Shown here: positions 7,333-16,963 of the stretch, in pieces
Layout: each line of letters starts with the position of its first letter
How positions within the stretch are numbered: position 1 is the stretch's first letter
Assembly: GCF_017654605.1 (NCBI RefSeq)
Contig: NZ_CP072113.1
Coordinates: forward strand, 372,001 to 436,000
Reading direction: 5' to 3'
DNA length: 64,000 nt
Source: Yimella sp. cx-51
GTDB lineage: Bacteria; Actinomycetota; Actinomycetes; Actinomycetales; Dermatophilaceae
Notes under the pieces: model-generated
What the model saw: the letters and a program-made list of their open reading frames with translations, nothing else
The model's database searches: none
Told to the model about the DNA's origin: nothing
Program-made: the position numbers and the translations under genes

Positions 7333-10094
7333 GCCGTGAGCTCCGCGTTGAGGTTCTCCAGCAGGTCGGCAGCTTCGTCGCCGAGGTCACGCAAGGCACC
7401 GTCCACACCGCCGCGTTCGGTGAAGGGCGCTTCGTCGAGATCTTCCGCGGTGATGCCAGCGGAGTTCGCGATCACTTCGACCATCCGGTCCAGCCACCAC
7501 CTTTGTGTCTCAGTGAAATTCACGCCCGACTGGTGCTGTTGGGCGAGCCAAGCGGCGTACCGCTCGCGCACGCGGTCGGCGTACGGAACGAGTTCGTCAT
7601 CGACGCCGACGGTATAGCGCAGCAATGACACCAGGTCGGTGAGGGTGTGCCGGTCGCTGTGGCGGACACGGCCGACGTCGATGGTTTCGTACGCCGCCCA
7701 GATGAAGTCCGTCGTCCAGTTGTGCGGGGGTCGGCTGATGCGGTCGGCAAGCTCCTGGATGTCGGCGAAGTCGATTCGTCGTTCGCGGGCTTCGCCGAGC
7801 AGTTGGATGGCGGTGATCTCGTCGCGGTGCTGTTCGAGGTAGGCCTGCCACGACTCGACGACTGACCGCGCGCGGTTGGTGTCGACGACACCGCCGGCGG
7901 ACAGGAGTGTGTCGGCGTTGACCTCGTCGATCACTCGGTCGTGGGTGGCGCGCAGTTCGAGGATGCGGCCGCGGAGTTCGGGGTTGGCGGCGAGCGGTCG
8001 CGTCGCATCGTCGAGGAGACGCTGGATCGCGGACTCCGGATCTGATTGTCCGGCGGCAGCCTCGGCCTGGGTGTCCGGGTCGACCGCGTCGACGAGTCCA
8101 CGCACGATGTCGCGTACGGGCACGCCGGCGACGTCGTCGAGTTCCTCCCGCTCGGCCGGGGTGAGGTCGAGTTCGAGCTTGGCCAGTCGAGACGCGAGAG
8201 TTGCGGTTTCATCCTCGGTGAGGGATAGCGTGGCCGCCTTGTCGAGCAGCTTCTTGAGTGAGACGCCCTTCTCGCGGTTCAGGGGCGGGTCGGCGAAGTC
8301 GTGCTCCGTCACTCCGACTGCGTCGACGATGACGAATCGGGTCTTGCCCGACGCGTCCGGTGTGACCGATTGGAAGTCGGCCGGCGCGATGGTGCGGGCG
8401 CCGCGTCCCTTCATCTGCTCGAAGTACTGCGCCGACCGCACGTCACGCATGAAGAACACGCATTCCAGGGGCTTCACGTCGGTGCCGGTGGCGATCATGT
8501 CGACGGTGACGGCGATGCGCAGGCTCGGCGATGTGCGGAACGCCTGCAACTGGCCCTTGGGGTCTTTGGCGTTGTAGGTGATCTTGGCGGCGAAGTCGTT
8601 GCCCTTGCCGAAGACCTCGCGCACCGTGGTGACGATCTCCTCGGCGTGGGCGTCGTCCTTGGCGAAGATCAGAGTCTTCGTCACGGTCGACCGGCCGGGG
8701 AAGATTTCGGTGAAGAGCCGTTCGCTGAACGTCTCGAGCACCAGCCGGATCTGCGACTTGGCGGTCACCGCTCGGTCGAGTTGCTTGCTCGTGTATTCGA
8801 GGTCTTCCTCCAGCGCCTCGAGCCGTTGCTTGCGAGTGCGCCGATCGACCTTCGGCACGACGGTTGTTGCCTCGATCAGGCCGCCGCGCTCGGAGATCTC
8901 CGTACGGATCCGGTACACGTCGAAGTCGACGTTCACCCGGTCGGCGACCGACTGCGGGTAGGTGTACTCCGAGACCAGGTTCTGCCGGAAAAACGCGAAC
9001 GTCTGTTTGCCCGGGGTCGCGGTCAGCCCGACGACGTGCGCGTCGAAGTACTCCAGCACGCCGCGCCATACGCCGTAGATCGACCGGTGCGCTTCGTCGA
9101 CGACGACCAGGTCGAACGTCTCCGGCGGCAGTTGCGGGCTGTAGGCGACGGTGACGGGGGAGTCGGGGACGAAATCGTCCAGGCCAGGGTCGTCTTCGGC
9201 GGTCACCTCGTCGCCCTGTAGCGCCTTGTAGACGCGTTGGATGGTGGAGATCACGACGTTGCTGCTGGCGAGCATGCCGGCGCGGGTGAGCTTGTCGACG
9301 GCGTAGACGTCGGTGAAGCTGCGCCCGTCGCCTGGCATTCGGTAGTTGCTGAACTCGCCGGCTGTCTGGTCGGCGAGGTTGTTGCGGTCGACCAGGAACA
9401 GGATCCGCTTGAACCCGCCGTACTTCAACAGCCGGTAGGCGAGCGTGACCGCGGTGTACGTCTTGCCGGCGCCGGTCGCCATCTGCACCAGGGACCGGTC
9501 GAAGTGCTGCGCGGCCAGTGACTGCTCGACGCCGGTGATCGCGGTGATCTGCGCGGGTCGCAGCGCGGATGTGTCGAGCGCGGGCAGGTCACGCATTTTC
9601 GCACGCCACGTGGGCGCGTCCGGGTCGGCCTCGGCGTCGCGGACGATGCGCGCCAGGGTCTCCGGCTGCGGGAAGCCGAACAGTTGCCGAGCACGCGGGT
9701 CCGGGTCGTACCCGTTGGTGAAGTGTGTCTCGGTGCCGCTCGCCTCGAACACGAAGGGCAGCCGCCCGTCGCGCGTCAGGGCCTTGAGTCGCACGTCGGC
9801 CGGCAGACCCTCGGCGTACATCGCCGATTGCCACTCCACGCCGCTGAGCGTCGTGCCCTGCGGCTTCGCCTCGATAACTCCGACGACGCGCTGGTCGACG
9901 TACAGCAGGTAGTCCGCGCGACCGTGCCCGGTCTTCATCGTGACCTCGCGGCAAGCGACGCCCTGCGCGGCGAACAAGTTGAGCGCCTTCTTGTCCTGGA
10001 CGACCCATCCCGCGTCGCCCAGCTGGCGATCGATCAACGTCCGCGCCCGTGCCTCGGCAGCGAGCCGAGCGTCGTCCCCTAGATGCGCTTTCAT
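7329..10094 (-). CDS. hsdR: Type I restriction endonuclease subunit HsdR (EcoEI-like)
   Basis: The 921-aa motor and nuclease subunit. The N-terminal nuclease domain shows GRADYLLYVD followed by VIEAKP (D61, E75-x-K77). A superfamily 2 translocase follows, with Walker A ATGAGKTYTA (about 206-215) and the DEAH box VVDEAHRS (about 331-338), then the helicase C motif with QMKGRGART. The C-terminal third resembles the EcoEI_R_C domain. It translocates DNA by ATP hydrolysis and cleaves when stalled. It is the first gene of the leftward operon; the 52-bp gap to the divergent 174-aa gene must hold its promoter. All motifs look intact. Confidence 0.95.
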   Translation of the reverse strand: MKAHLGDDARLAAEARARTLIDRQLGDAGWVVQDKKALNLFAAQGVACREVTMKTGHGRADYLLYVDQRVVGVIEAKPQGTTLSGVEWQSAMYAEGLPADVRLKALTRDGRLPFVFEASGTETHFTNGYDPDPRARQLFGFPQPETLARIVRDAEADPDAPTWRAKMRDLPALDTSALRPAQITAITGVEQSLAAQHFDRSLVQMATGAGKTYTAVTLAYRLLKYGGFKRILFLVDRNNLADQTAGEFSNYRMPGDGRSFTDVYAVDKLTRAGMLASSNVVISTIQRVYKALQGDEVTAEDDPGLDDFVPDSPVTVAYSPQLPPETFDLVVVDEAHRSIYGVWRGVLEYFDAHVVGLTATPGKQTFAFFRQNLVSEYTYPQSVADRVNVDFDVYRIRTEISERGGLIEATTVVPKVDRRTRKQRLEALEEDLEYTSKQLDRAVTAKSQIRLVLETFSERLFTEIFPGRSTVTKTLIFAKDDAHAEEIVTTVREVFGKGNDFAAKITYNAKDPKGQLQAFRTSPSLRIAVTVDMIATGTDVKPLECVFFMRDVRSAQYFEQMKGRGARTIAPADFQSVTPDASGKTRFVIVDAVGVTEHDFADPPLNREKGVSLKKLLDKAATLSLTEDETATLASRLAKLELDLTPAEREELDDVAGVPVRDIVRGLVDAVDPDTQAEAAAGQSDPESAIQRLLDDATRPLAANPELRGRILELRATHDRVIDEVNADTLLSAGGVVDTNRARSVVESWQAYLEQHRDEITAIQLLGEARERRIDFADIQELADRISRPPHNWTTDFIWAAYETIDVGRVRHSDRHTLTDLVSLLRYTVGVDDELVPYADRVRERYAAWLAQQHQSGVNFTETQRWWLDRMVEVIANSAGITAEDLDEAPFTERGGVDGALRDLGDEAADLLENLNAELTA

Positions 10095-10146
10095 GGTGTT
10101 CGCCAGGGTACCGGCGGTTCACAGTGCGGGCCGGTAATGTCGCGCC

Positions 10147-10671
10147 ATGGCTGGCTCTGGTAACACCCCGATTGCACTTCCTTCAGGCTTCTCGGCAGAG
10201 ATCATTGCCTTGCTGGTCCTCGGAGGAACCCATCACGGACTCCACCGGAAAGGTATCGACCAAACCGACGCCGACGGCAGACCAGTGCAGGTTAAGTCGG
10301 CACACCGGAAGACGGTCGGTGGCGTCGACGTCCTTGAGATCAAGACGAGGTATCCGCTGGATTTACCTGAGGACGGATACACCGTGTTGGTGACTACGAG
10401 CCATTCGCCGAGCAACGCGGTTGTTGAGCCGTCCCACGTAGATGGTGGTGTCGTTGCCGGGACGATTCGTTTCGACATAGGGCCGATTCAGGCGTACCGG
10501 CTCGAGGCGGCAAACTACGGTGATTTCCAACCCGACAAGCCGGCGGAAAATACCGCGGCGGGCGCGGCCGCCGCGGCCTATCGCGAAGGCAAATCCACGT
10601 CAAGGCCGTCGTTCACCACGCGCGTGCCTGTGCTGAGCTGCACCGAACTCGACCTCGGCCGGATCCTGTAA
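10147..10671 (+). CDS. Unknown 174-aa protein next to the restriction operon
   Basis: No family recognised. It is a 174-aa soluble protein. Residues about 35-65 contain GIDQTDADGRPVQVKSAHRK, again an acidic residue followed by QVK, and VLEIKTR, reminiscent of small PD-(D/E)xK-type folds; this is only a pattern. The C-terminal third is rich in Ala and Ser. A TAATGT hexamer (10135-10140) ends six bases before the ATG and no Shine-Dalgarno is visible, so the message may be leaderless. It runs divergently from hsdR and toward the tRNA-Pro, with a strong hairpin terminator after the stop. Confidence 0.65.
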   Translation: MAGSGNTPIALPSGFSAEIIALLVLGGTHHGLHRKGIDQTDADGRPVQVKSAHRKTVGGVDVLEIKTRYPLDLPEDGYTVLVTTSHSPSNAVVEPSHVDGGVVAGTIRFDIGPIQAYRLEAANYGDFQPDKPAENTAAGAAAAAYREGKSTSRPSFTTRVPVLSCTELDLGRIL

Positions 10672-10677
10672 ACAAAC

Positions 10678-10721
10678 AAACCGGCTCGGACCTAGCGTTT
10701 CCGCAGGTCAGAGCCGGTTTT
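10678..10721. terminator. Bidirectional hairpin terminator
   Basis: The arms at 10678-10693 and 10705-10720 pair over 16 positions with a single mismatch around an 11-nt loop. A T-run follows on the plus strand, and A-rich sequence on the other side gives T-rich tails for leftward transcripts. It separates the 174-aa gene from the convergent tRNA-Pro. Confidence 0.85.
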
Positions 10722-10726
10722 CTTGC

Positions 10727-10803
<77 letters not shown>

Positions 10804-10989
10804 TGGCCTGCGTGCGTTCTCGCTTTTGGCGGTACCGCACGCAGCAAGTGAGCACTTTACCGGCAAGTTTCTCAATCTCCCAATCGGGCCCGAGTGGGAG
10901 ATTGAGCGAGCGGGCTCGGGTGGCCGCGGCTGCTCGACCAAGCGCAGATTCGATTGGGAGACAACGGAATCCGACCGAGACTCAGCGAG

Positions 10990-11928
10990 TCACGCCGAAG
11001 CTGACACCAGCGTCATCAGTGTTGCCTCCGGGCGGCAGGCGAAGCGCACCGGGTTGTACTTGTTGTGCCCGAGGCCCGCCGAGACGTGCAACCAGGCGGC
11101 GTCGTCCGAGGCTTGGGACGAAGGTGCGTTGTCGGCACCGGCCCACCAACGCGAGAGCCCCTTGGCGCGGCGCGTCCCTAGGTCGCAGTTGGTGACGAGC
11201 GCGCCGTAGCCCGGCAGACACACTTGACCGCCGTGGGTGTGGCCGGCGATCACTAGCGAGGCGCCGTCGGCGGTCATCGCGTCGAGCACGCGAAGGTACG
11301 GCGCGTGCACCACGCCAACGGTGAGGTCGGCGTCCGCAGCGGCCGGCGCGGCCACTGCCGCGTAGTCGTCGTAGGCGAGGTGTGGGTCGTCGACCCCGAC
11401 GAACTCGACATCGAGTTCGCCCAGCGGAAGTCGCGTGCGCACCTGGGTGAGATTCGTCCAGCCGCCGCTCTCGAAGCCGCGCACCATGTCCTGCCACGGC
11501 AGCGTGGGTACGCCGAGGTCGGCGCCCTGTTTGTGCGAACCATCGAAGTAGCGGAACGGATTGCGCTTGGCCGGCGCGAAGTAGTCGTTGGAGCCGAGCA
11601 CGAATGCTCCGGGAAACTGCATCAGGGTCTCCATCGCGCGCAGCACGGCGGGCACGGCGTCCGGATCGGAGCAGTTGTCACCGGTGTTCAGGACGAAGTC
11701 GGGGGAGAGGCTCGCCAAATCGCTCACCCACTGGATGCGGCGCTCCTGGCGCGGCACGAGGTGGAGGTCGGTCACCTGCAACACCCGCACCGGACGCGCG
11801 CCCGCAGGCAACACCGGCACCTGCACCTGACGCAGGGCGTACCAGTTGCGTTCGATGAGCGAGGCGTACCCGAGAGTCGCGACCCCGAGGCCACCGAGGG
11901 TGAGAGCAGAACGGGTCAGCGGATGCAT
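10990..11928 (-). CDS. Calcineurin-like metallophosphoesterase
   Basis: A 312-aa phosphoesterase of the YkuE/Rv3683-like class, tethered by an N-terminal hydrophobic stretch (about residues 5-25). Metal-binding motifs in order are VTDLHLVP (D-x-H), NTGDNCSD (GDN), VLGSNDYF (GSND where many relatives have GNHD, as expected for this subgroup) and VIAGHTHGGQV (GHTHGG). The start chosen is the ATG at 11928; a TTG seven codons upstream is also possible. It is divergent from the GatB/YqeY gene. It lies beside a class A PBP, as in other actinobacteria, which suggests a cell-envelope substrate, but the substrate is not known. Confidence 0.88.
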   Translation of the reverse strand: MHPLTRSALTLGGLGVATLGYASLIERNWYALRQVQVPVLPAGARPVRVLQVTDLHLVPRQERRIQWVSDLASLSPDFVLNTGDNCSDPDAVPAVLRAMETLMQFPGAFVLGSNDYFAPAKRNPFRYFDGSHKQGADLGVPTLPWQDMVRGFESGGWTNLTQVRTRLPLGELDVEFVGVDDPHLAYDDYAAVAAPAAADADLTVGVVHAPYLRVLDAMTADGASLVIAGHTHGGQVCLPGYGALVTNCDLGTRRAKGLSRWWAGADNAPSSQASDDAAWLHVSAGLGHNKYNPVRFACRPEATLMTLVSASA

Positions 11929-12015
11929 CTCGTCATCGTCGCACGACAAGCTGGCCGTATCGAACGACGCGGTCGGCGCGCAGAAACCGGTTGCGGCGGG
12001 TGGGAGACTGGAACC

Positions 12016-12465
12016 ATGACGCTCAAGGAAACGCTGCAGTCCGACCTGAAGGACGCCATGAAGGCGCGCGACCAGGTGGCCTCCGGCACGCTGCGCATGA
12101 CGCTCGCCGCGATCAAGACGGCCGAGGTCGCTGGCGACACCGCCAAGGAACTCACCGACGACGAGGCGCTCAAGGTCGTCACCAAGGAAGCCAAGAAGCG
12201 TCGCGAGGCTGCCGAGGCGTACGACGGAGCCGGACGCCAGGAGCTGGCTGACCAGGAGCGCGCCGAACTCGTCGTGCTGGAGAAGTACCTCCCCGCGCAG
12301 CTGAGCGACGCCGATCTCGACCAGATGGTCGCCGAGGCCGTCGTCGAATCAGGAGCCACCAACATGGGCGGCATGGGCAAGGTCATGCAGTTGCTCCAGC
12401 CCAAGATCGCCGGACGTGCGGACGGCGGCAAGGTGGCCGCCGCAGTGAAGCGCGCGCTCAGCTGA
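12016..12465 (+). CDS. GatB/YqeY domain protein
   Basis: A 149-aa stand-alone YqeY protein starting at ATG 12016 behind GGGAG. It begins MTLKETLQSDLKDAMKARDQ and continues with the family patterns LRMTLAAIKTAEV, LTDDEALKVVTKEAKKRREA, and the C-terminal MGGMGKVMQLLQPKIAGRADG that resembles the tRNA-binding tail of GatB. The family is thought to bind tRNA or affect amidotransferase reactions, but the stand-alone form has no settled function. It is divergent from the metallophosphoesterase with a short shared promoter region. Roughly 200 nt of non-coding DNA follow before the PBP stop. Confidence 0.93.
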   Translation: MTLKETLQSDLKDAMKARDQVASGTLRMTLAAIKTAEVAGDTAKELTDDEALKVVTKEAKKRREAAEAYDGAGRQELADQERAELVVLEKYLPAQLSDADLDQMVAEAVVESGATNMGGMGKVMQLLQPKIAGRADGGKVAAAVKRALS

Positions 12466-12672
12466 TCGCTCGCCGCGAAGACCGTTCCGACGCTGCGTGA
12501 TCTGTCGGTTTCGGCGGGTTTCGACGCGGGCCTCGTTCCTCGGCCCGGCTCAACCAGCGGTGGTGCGCGGCTCAACCACCGGTCAGGAGGCCAACTCAAC
12601 CGCAGGGGAACAGGCTCACGCCCGAGCGTCGGCGAAGTGCCACGGTGGATCGACCGCCGGGCACGAGCTGCG

Positions 12673-15186
12673 TCAGTTGTTCTTCGTCGACGACGGGTTG
12701 TTCGGCTTGGTGGCCTTCGGCGTTGCCGGCGGCTTCGAGCTCGACGACGGCTTGGGCGCCGACGTGGAAGACGGGGTCGCACTCGGCTTGGGCGCCTTGG
12801 TCGTTGCGGCGGTGCGTTTCACCACCGGCGGCGCGGCGACCCGTGGCGCCGCCGCCGCAGCGCGTGCGGCCCGTCCGGTGCTGGGGAAGATCGTCACGGT
12901 CGACCCCTTCGGGGCCTTGGTGCCGACGCGGGGTGAGGTGCCCATGATGCGACCGGCGAACATCCGCGAATCCTGGGCATCGCCCTGCTTCACCTCGAAA
13001 CCAGCGGCCTCGAGCAGCGTCCGGGCATTGTCGGGGCTCTGGCCGACGACATTCGGCACCCGCACCTGCTCGCCCTTCATGGCCGCGTCCGAGGGCTCAC
13101 CGAACTGCTTCACCGGCTGACCCTTGAGGGCCTCGTCCATGATCGACTTCCACAGCGGCGCAGCGAGCGTTCCGCCGTACAGGTAGCCCGGGTAGGTCTT
13201 GCCGGCCAGGCGAACGTTCTTCAACGGCTTCTCGTTGTCGGCGTGGCCCACCCAGACGGCCGTGGCCATCTGCGGGGTGTAGCCGACGAACCACGTCTGG
13301 GTGGAGGTGTCGACCGTTCCGGTTTTGCCGGCTGACGGACGCTTGCCCGCCAGGGCGGCATCGGAGGCCGTGCCGCCCGGTTCGAGCACCGACTCGAAGA
13401 TCTTTGTGACGGTGCGGGCAACGTCCGGGGAGACCAGTTGCTTGCACTCGGTGCCGGTCAGCTTCAACGGCTTGCCGTTGGCATCGGCGATCGACTTCAC
13501 CGGACGCGGCTGGCAGTGCTTGCCGTCGGCGGCGATGGTTGCGTAGGAGTTGGCCAGGTCGAGCGCGGTCACGGCCTGCGAACCCAGGACGATGCCGGAA
13601 GGCGTCTTGTTGATCGGCGAGCCGTCACCGGCCTTGAGGCCGAAGTCGATCATCGTCTGGCGCACATTGCAGGCGCCGAGCTGCGAGACCAGCTGCGCGA
13701 ACGCGACGTTGATCGACTTCGCGGTCACGTCGACGAGCGACTGCTGGCCGGAGCCGGCGTCCTCCTCGGAGTTACCCACTCGCCAGGTCTCAGCGCCCAG
13801 ACCGCACTCGCCCGGGAACTCCTTGCTGGTGAACTTGCGGAAGGTGCCCACCTTGTCGACGCCGTTCATCGGCGGCACGTCGATTTTGCTGTCGTAGGTC
13901 CAGCCGTTCTTCACCGCGTCGATGACCGCGAAGAACTTTGCGGTCGAACCGAAGGTGAACCCCTGGCCGCCACCCATGCTGAGTGGGGTCGTGTAGTTGA
14001 TCGCCGACTTACCGGTGGCTCCGGTGTTGCTGTACTGCGTGTTCTGCGCAGAGCCCAGGACCAGACCGGTGCCCGGCTGGACGACGATGCCGGCAGCCTG
14101 CACACCCGCTGGGTTGGCGACCGGCACCTTCGCCTTGATCTGCTTGTCGATGATCTTGGCGATCTTGGGGTCGAACGAGGTCTGGATGGTCAGGCCGCCA
14201 CCCTTGAGCTTGGCCTCCCGCTGCTTGCGGGTGTCGCCGAGCGCGGGCTGCTCCAGCAGCCAGTCGTACACGTAGTAACAGAAGTACGGGTAGGGCGAGC
14301 TGGCGCAGCTGCTGCTGACGTTCGTCAGCTTCAGCTGCAACTTGGAGTTGGACGCCGAGTTGTAGTCGGCGTAGCTGATCATGCCCTGCTGGTGCATCTT
14401 GGTCAGGACCAGATTGCGCCGCTTGACCGCAGCCTCGGGGTTGTTCACCGGGTCGGTGACACCAGGAGCGTTGACCACTCCCGCGAGCAGAGCGGCCTCG
14501 GGCAAGGCCAGTTGCGAGGCGTGCTTGCCGAAGTAGTGCAAGGAGGCGGCCTCGATGCCGTACTGCTGGTCACCGAAATAGACCAGGTTGAGGTAGCCGT
14601 CGAGGATCTGGTCCTTGGTGTACTTCTGCTCGAGGCTGACGGCGTACTTCAGCTGCTGGAGTTTGCGCACGTAGCCCTGCATGCCCTGCTGGGTCACCTG
14701 GCCAGCTGCTGCATCCTTGTTGCCCGAGGCGAGCGCTTGGTTCTGCAGGGCCACCTTCACGTACTGCTGGGTGAGCGTCGATGCTCCTTGCGTGCCACCG
14801 CTCATCACGTTCGAACTGATCGCGCGCAGCAGACCCTTGGCGTCGACACCGCCGTGCTCATAGAAGCGTTCGTCCTCGATCGCGATCTGCGCGTTGCGCA
14901 TCACCGGGGCGATCTTGCTCAGTGGCACCACGATGCGGTTCTCGTTGAACGGCGTGCCGATGAGTGACCCGTCGGCAGCGAGAATGCGCGACTGCTGGGC
15001 GAGGGGGTTCATCGCGAAGTCGCCGGGCATCTGGTTGAACATGCGGATGCCGTTGTTCGTGGCCTGGCCGGCGACACCGACCGCCGGAAGAACCAAGCAG
15101 GCGCCGAGCACGCCCATCGTCATGGCCACCGCGACGAACCCGCCGAGCAGCGACATGACATTGGTGATGCGGGAGGATTGACGCAT
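12673..15186 (-). CDS. Class A penicillin-binding protein with PASTA domain (PonA2-like)
   Basis: A bifunctional peptidoglycan glycosyltransferase/transpeptidase of 837 aa. There is one N-terminal membrane anchor (about 12-40), then a GT51 domain with catalytic Glu104 in IAIEDERFYEHGG and the GASTLTQQYVK motif (135-144). The transpeptidase follows, with nucleophile S414-T-A-K417, S491-I-N493 and K621-T-G623. A single PASTA domain (about 707-770) senses or positions on peptidoglycan, and a Lys/Pro/Ser/Ala-rich tail ends the protein. It is divergent from whiB, the same arrangement as ponA2/whiB4 in mycobacteria, and probably acts in wall synthesis under stress. Confidence 0.95.
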   Translation of the reverse strand: MRQSSRITNVMSLLGGFVAVAMTMGVLGACLVLPAVGVAGQATNNGIRMFNQMPGDFAMNPLAQQSRILAADGSLIGTPFNENRIVVPLSKIAPVMRNAQIAIEDERFYEHGGVDAKGLLRAISSNVMSGGTQGASTLTQQYVKVALQNQALASGNKDAAAGQVTQQGMQGYVRKLQQLKYAVSLEQKYTKDQILDGYLNLVYFGDQQYGIEAASLHYFGKHASQLALPEAALLAGVVNAPGVTDPVNNPEAAVKRRNLVLTKMHQQGMISYADYNSASNSKLQLKLTNVSSSCASSPYPYFCYYVYDWLLEQPALGDTRKQREAKLKGGGLTIQTSFDPKIAKIIDKQIKAKVPVANPAGVQAAGIVVQPGTGLVLGSAQNTQYSNTGATGKSAINYTTPLSMGGGQGFTFGSTAKFFAVIDAVKNGWTYDSKIDVPPMNGVDKVGTFRKFTSKEFPGECGLGAETWRVGNSEEDAGSGQQSLVDVTAKSINVAFAQLVSQLGACNVRQTMIDFGLKAGDGSPINKTPSGIVLGSQAVTALDLANSYATIAADGKHCQPRPVKSIADANGKPLKLTGTECKQLVSPDVARTVTKIFESVLEPGGTASDAALAGKRPSAGKTGTVDTSTQTWFVGYTPQMATAVWVGHADNEKPLKNVRLAGKTYPGYLYGGTLAAPLWKSIMDEALKGQPVKQFGEPSDAAMKGEQVRVPNVVGQSPDNARTLLEAAGFEVKQGDAQDSRMFAGRIMGTSPRVGTKAPKGSTVTIFPSTGRAARAAAAAPRVAAPPVVKRTAATTKAPKPSATPSSTSAPKPSSSSKPPATPKATKPNNPSSTKNN

Positions 15187-15322
15187 GCGGCCAAGGGTAA
15201 CCCCCGCACGTGTGCACCCTCGTGTGCGAAATGGCCGAGCAGGGCAAAGATCCGTTGCAGGGGGTTACGCCGCTGGAACCGCGATGCCTTGGCAGTTGCA
15301 CGAGGCTACCGGAAATTGCCTC

Positions 15323-15351
15323 TTTCCAGGTGGTTGCGGCGTATGTATTAT
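15323..15351 (+). promoter_or_regulatory. Possible whiB promoter
   Basis: TTTCCA and TATTAT, spaced 17 bp, lie about 115 nt upstream of the whiB start in the 284-bp gap shared with the PBP gene. The -10 is good and the -35 is mediocre. No transcription-factor site is clear here. Confidence 0.3.
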
Positions 15352-15470
15352 CGCGTGTAGTAGAACAAGTGATCTGGAATCCAGGTCCTCCAGCGATACG
15401 TAGCACCACGACAGTGGCTGCGGGGGTGCGTTGGCGGAGTGGCATCCAGCCGCGCGCAGAGGAGGCGCCC

Positions 15471-15773
15471 GTGAGCGTTGTTGCACCCGAGGTTGTGCTG
15501 TGGGACGAGAACTGGGCGTCCAAGGCGCAGTGCCGGTCGGGATCCCCGGATGACCTCTTCGCCAAGGGCGCAGCCCAGCAGACGGCGAAGCAGATCTGCC
15601 AGCGCTGCCCGGTGGTTGCCGAGTGTCTCGCGGACGCACTCGACAACCGCACGGAGTACGGCGTGTGGGGCGGCATGACCGAGCGCGAGCGCCGCGCTCT
15701 GCTGCGCCGCCGCCCGGACGTCCGCTCCTGGGAGCAGATCTTCCGCGCGGCCCGCGCCGACGGCATCGGCTGA
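15471..15773 (+). CDS. WhiB-family iron-sulfur regulator (WhiB4/WblA type)
   Basis: A 100-aa WhiB protein starting at a GTG directly after GGAGG. Four Cys ligands for a [4Fe-4S] cluster are C21, C43, C46 and C52 (C-x21-C-x2-C-x5-C), followed by the GVWGG turn (64-68) and a basic C-terminal DNA-binding segment (ERERRALLRRRP). WhiB proteins respond to NO and O2 and control transcription, usually with the principal sigma factor. Its place between a divergent class A PBP and two ArsA-like ATPases matches whiB4 of mycobacteria and wblA of Streptomyces, where it links redox stress to development. The ortholog call rests on this neighbourhood. Confidence 0.94.
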   Translation: MSVVAPEVVLWDENWASKAQCRSGSPDDLFAKGAAQQTAKQICQRCPVVAECLADALDNRTEYGVWGGMTERERRALLRRRPDVRSWEQIFRAARADGIG

Positions 15774-15799
15774 GGCACTGCGCCCAACCGCTGCGCTGT

Positions 15800-16963
15800 T
15801 CAGCCGGCGGTGAGTTCCTCGCCGATCTCGCGGAGTTCAATGATGTCGTTGACATCGTGACCGGCTGCGGCCACCTGGGCGATGCGCACCTGCGGGTGCA
15901 GCACCCGGAAGCGTTCAATCGCCTCGGCATGACGTGAACCGAGTTCGGTGACCTCTGCGTGCAGTCGCAGCAGTGCGGCGGTGTCGCGGGGGCGCCAGCC
16001 GGACCCGCGGTCAGCCAGATCCTCCACCGCCTCGGCGGCATTGACGGCCCGGGTGGCGTTGACCGACGGCACGTAGGTCATCTGCACGCGGTTGACGACC
16101 ATTCCGGCCAGCGGCATGTCGTCCTGCTCGAGCCGGTCGACGAAGTACGCCGCCTCGCGCAGGGCGTCCCGATCGGGGGTCGCCACCACGACGAACCGGG
16201 TGCTCGCGTCCTTGAGCAAGGAGTAGGTCTCGTCCGCGCGCTCGCGGAAGCCGCCGAACATCGTCTCCAGTGCGGCGATGAAGGTCTGTGCATCTGAAAG
16301 TAGTTGTGCCCCAAGGATCTTCGACATCACGGTGGTCACCGAGGAGACCCCGACGCTCATCAGCTTCAGATAGGCGCGGCCACCGGCGCGGGCGGGCGCC
16401 GTCATCAGGCGGATGAACCGCCCGTCCAGGAAGGTGCCGAGGCGCTGCGGAGCGTCGAGGAAGTCCAGCGCCGAACGTGACGGCGGGGTGTCCACCACGA
16501 CGAGATCCCAGCGAGGTTTGCCCTCGTCATCGGCTTCGCCGAGCAGTTGCCCGAGTCGCTCCATCGCCATGTACTCCTGCGTGCCCGCGAACGAGCTCGA
16601 CACCGCTTGGTAGAAGGGGTTGTCGAGAATTTGCTGCACCTTCTCCGGCGCCGCGTGCCGCATGACCACCTCGTCGAAGGTGCGCTTCATGTCGAGCATC
16701 ATCGCGTCGAGCGAGCCGCCCTGGCCGGCGTCGATTGCTTCGACCGCACGTGGTTCGTTGTCGAGGTGTTCCAGGCCGATCGCCTGCGCGAGTCGTTTGG
16801 CCGGGTCGATCGTCAGCACGGCCACTCGGCGTCCCTGCTCGGCGGCACGAATCGCGATGGATGCCGATGTCGTCGTCTTCCCCACGCCGCCTGAGCCGCA
16901 ACAGACGATGGTACGGATCGAGGTGTCCTCCAGCAGGGTGTCGATGTTGAGCGCGTCGCTCAT
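15800..16963 (-). CDS. ArsA-like ATPase, second of pair (Rv3680 type)
   Basis: A 387-aa deviant-Walker P-loop ATPase. It has CCGSGGVGKTTTSA (P-loop about 23-31), switch region LTIDPAKRLAQAIG, and VVVDTPPSRSALDFLD with the DTPPS switch II. It belongs to the ArsA/GET3 family, but no arsenite-pump partner is nearby. In mycobacteria the paired homologs form a complex linked to metabolic and redox control, so transport of arsenite is unlikely. It overlaps the upstream ATPase by 4 nt (ATGA) and is certainly cotranscribed with it. Its stop faces the stop of whiB. Confidence 0.9.
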   Translation of the reverse strand: MSDALNIDTLLEDTSIRTIVCCGSGGVGKTTTSASIAIRAAEQGRRVAVLTIDPAKRLAQAIGLEHLDNEPRAVEAIDAGQGGSLDAMMLDMKRTFDEVVMRHAAPEKVQQILDNPFYQAVSSSFAGTQEYMAMERLGQLLGEADDEGKPRWDLVVVDTPPSRSALDFLDAPQRLGTFLDGRFIRLMTAPARAGGRAYLKLMSVGVSSVTTVMSKILGAQLLSDAQTFIAALETMFGGFRERADETYSLLKDASTRFVVVATPDRDALREAAYFVDRLEQDDMPLAGMVVNRVQMTYVPSVNATRAVNAAEAVEDLADRGSGWRPRDTAALLRLHAEVTELGSRHAEAIERFRVLHPQVRIAQVAAAGHDVNDIIELREIGEELTAG

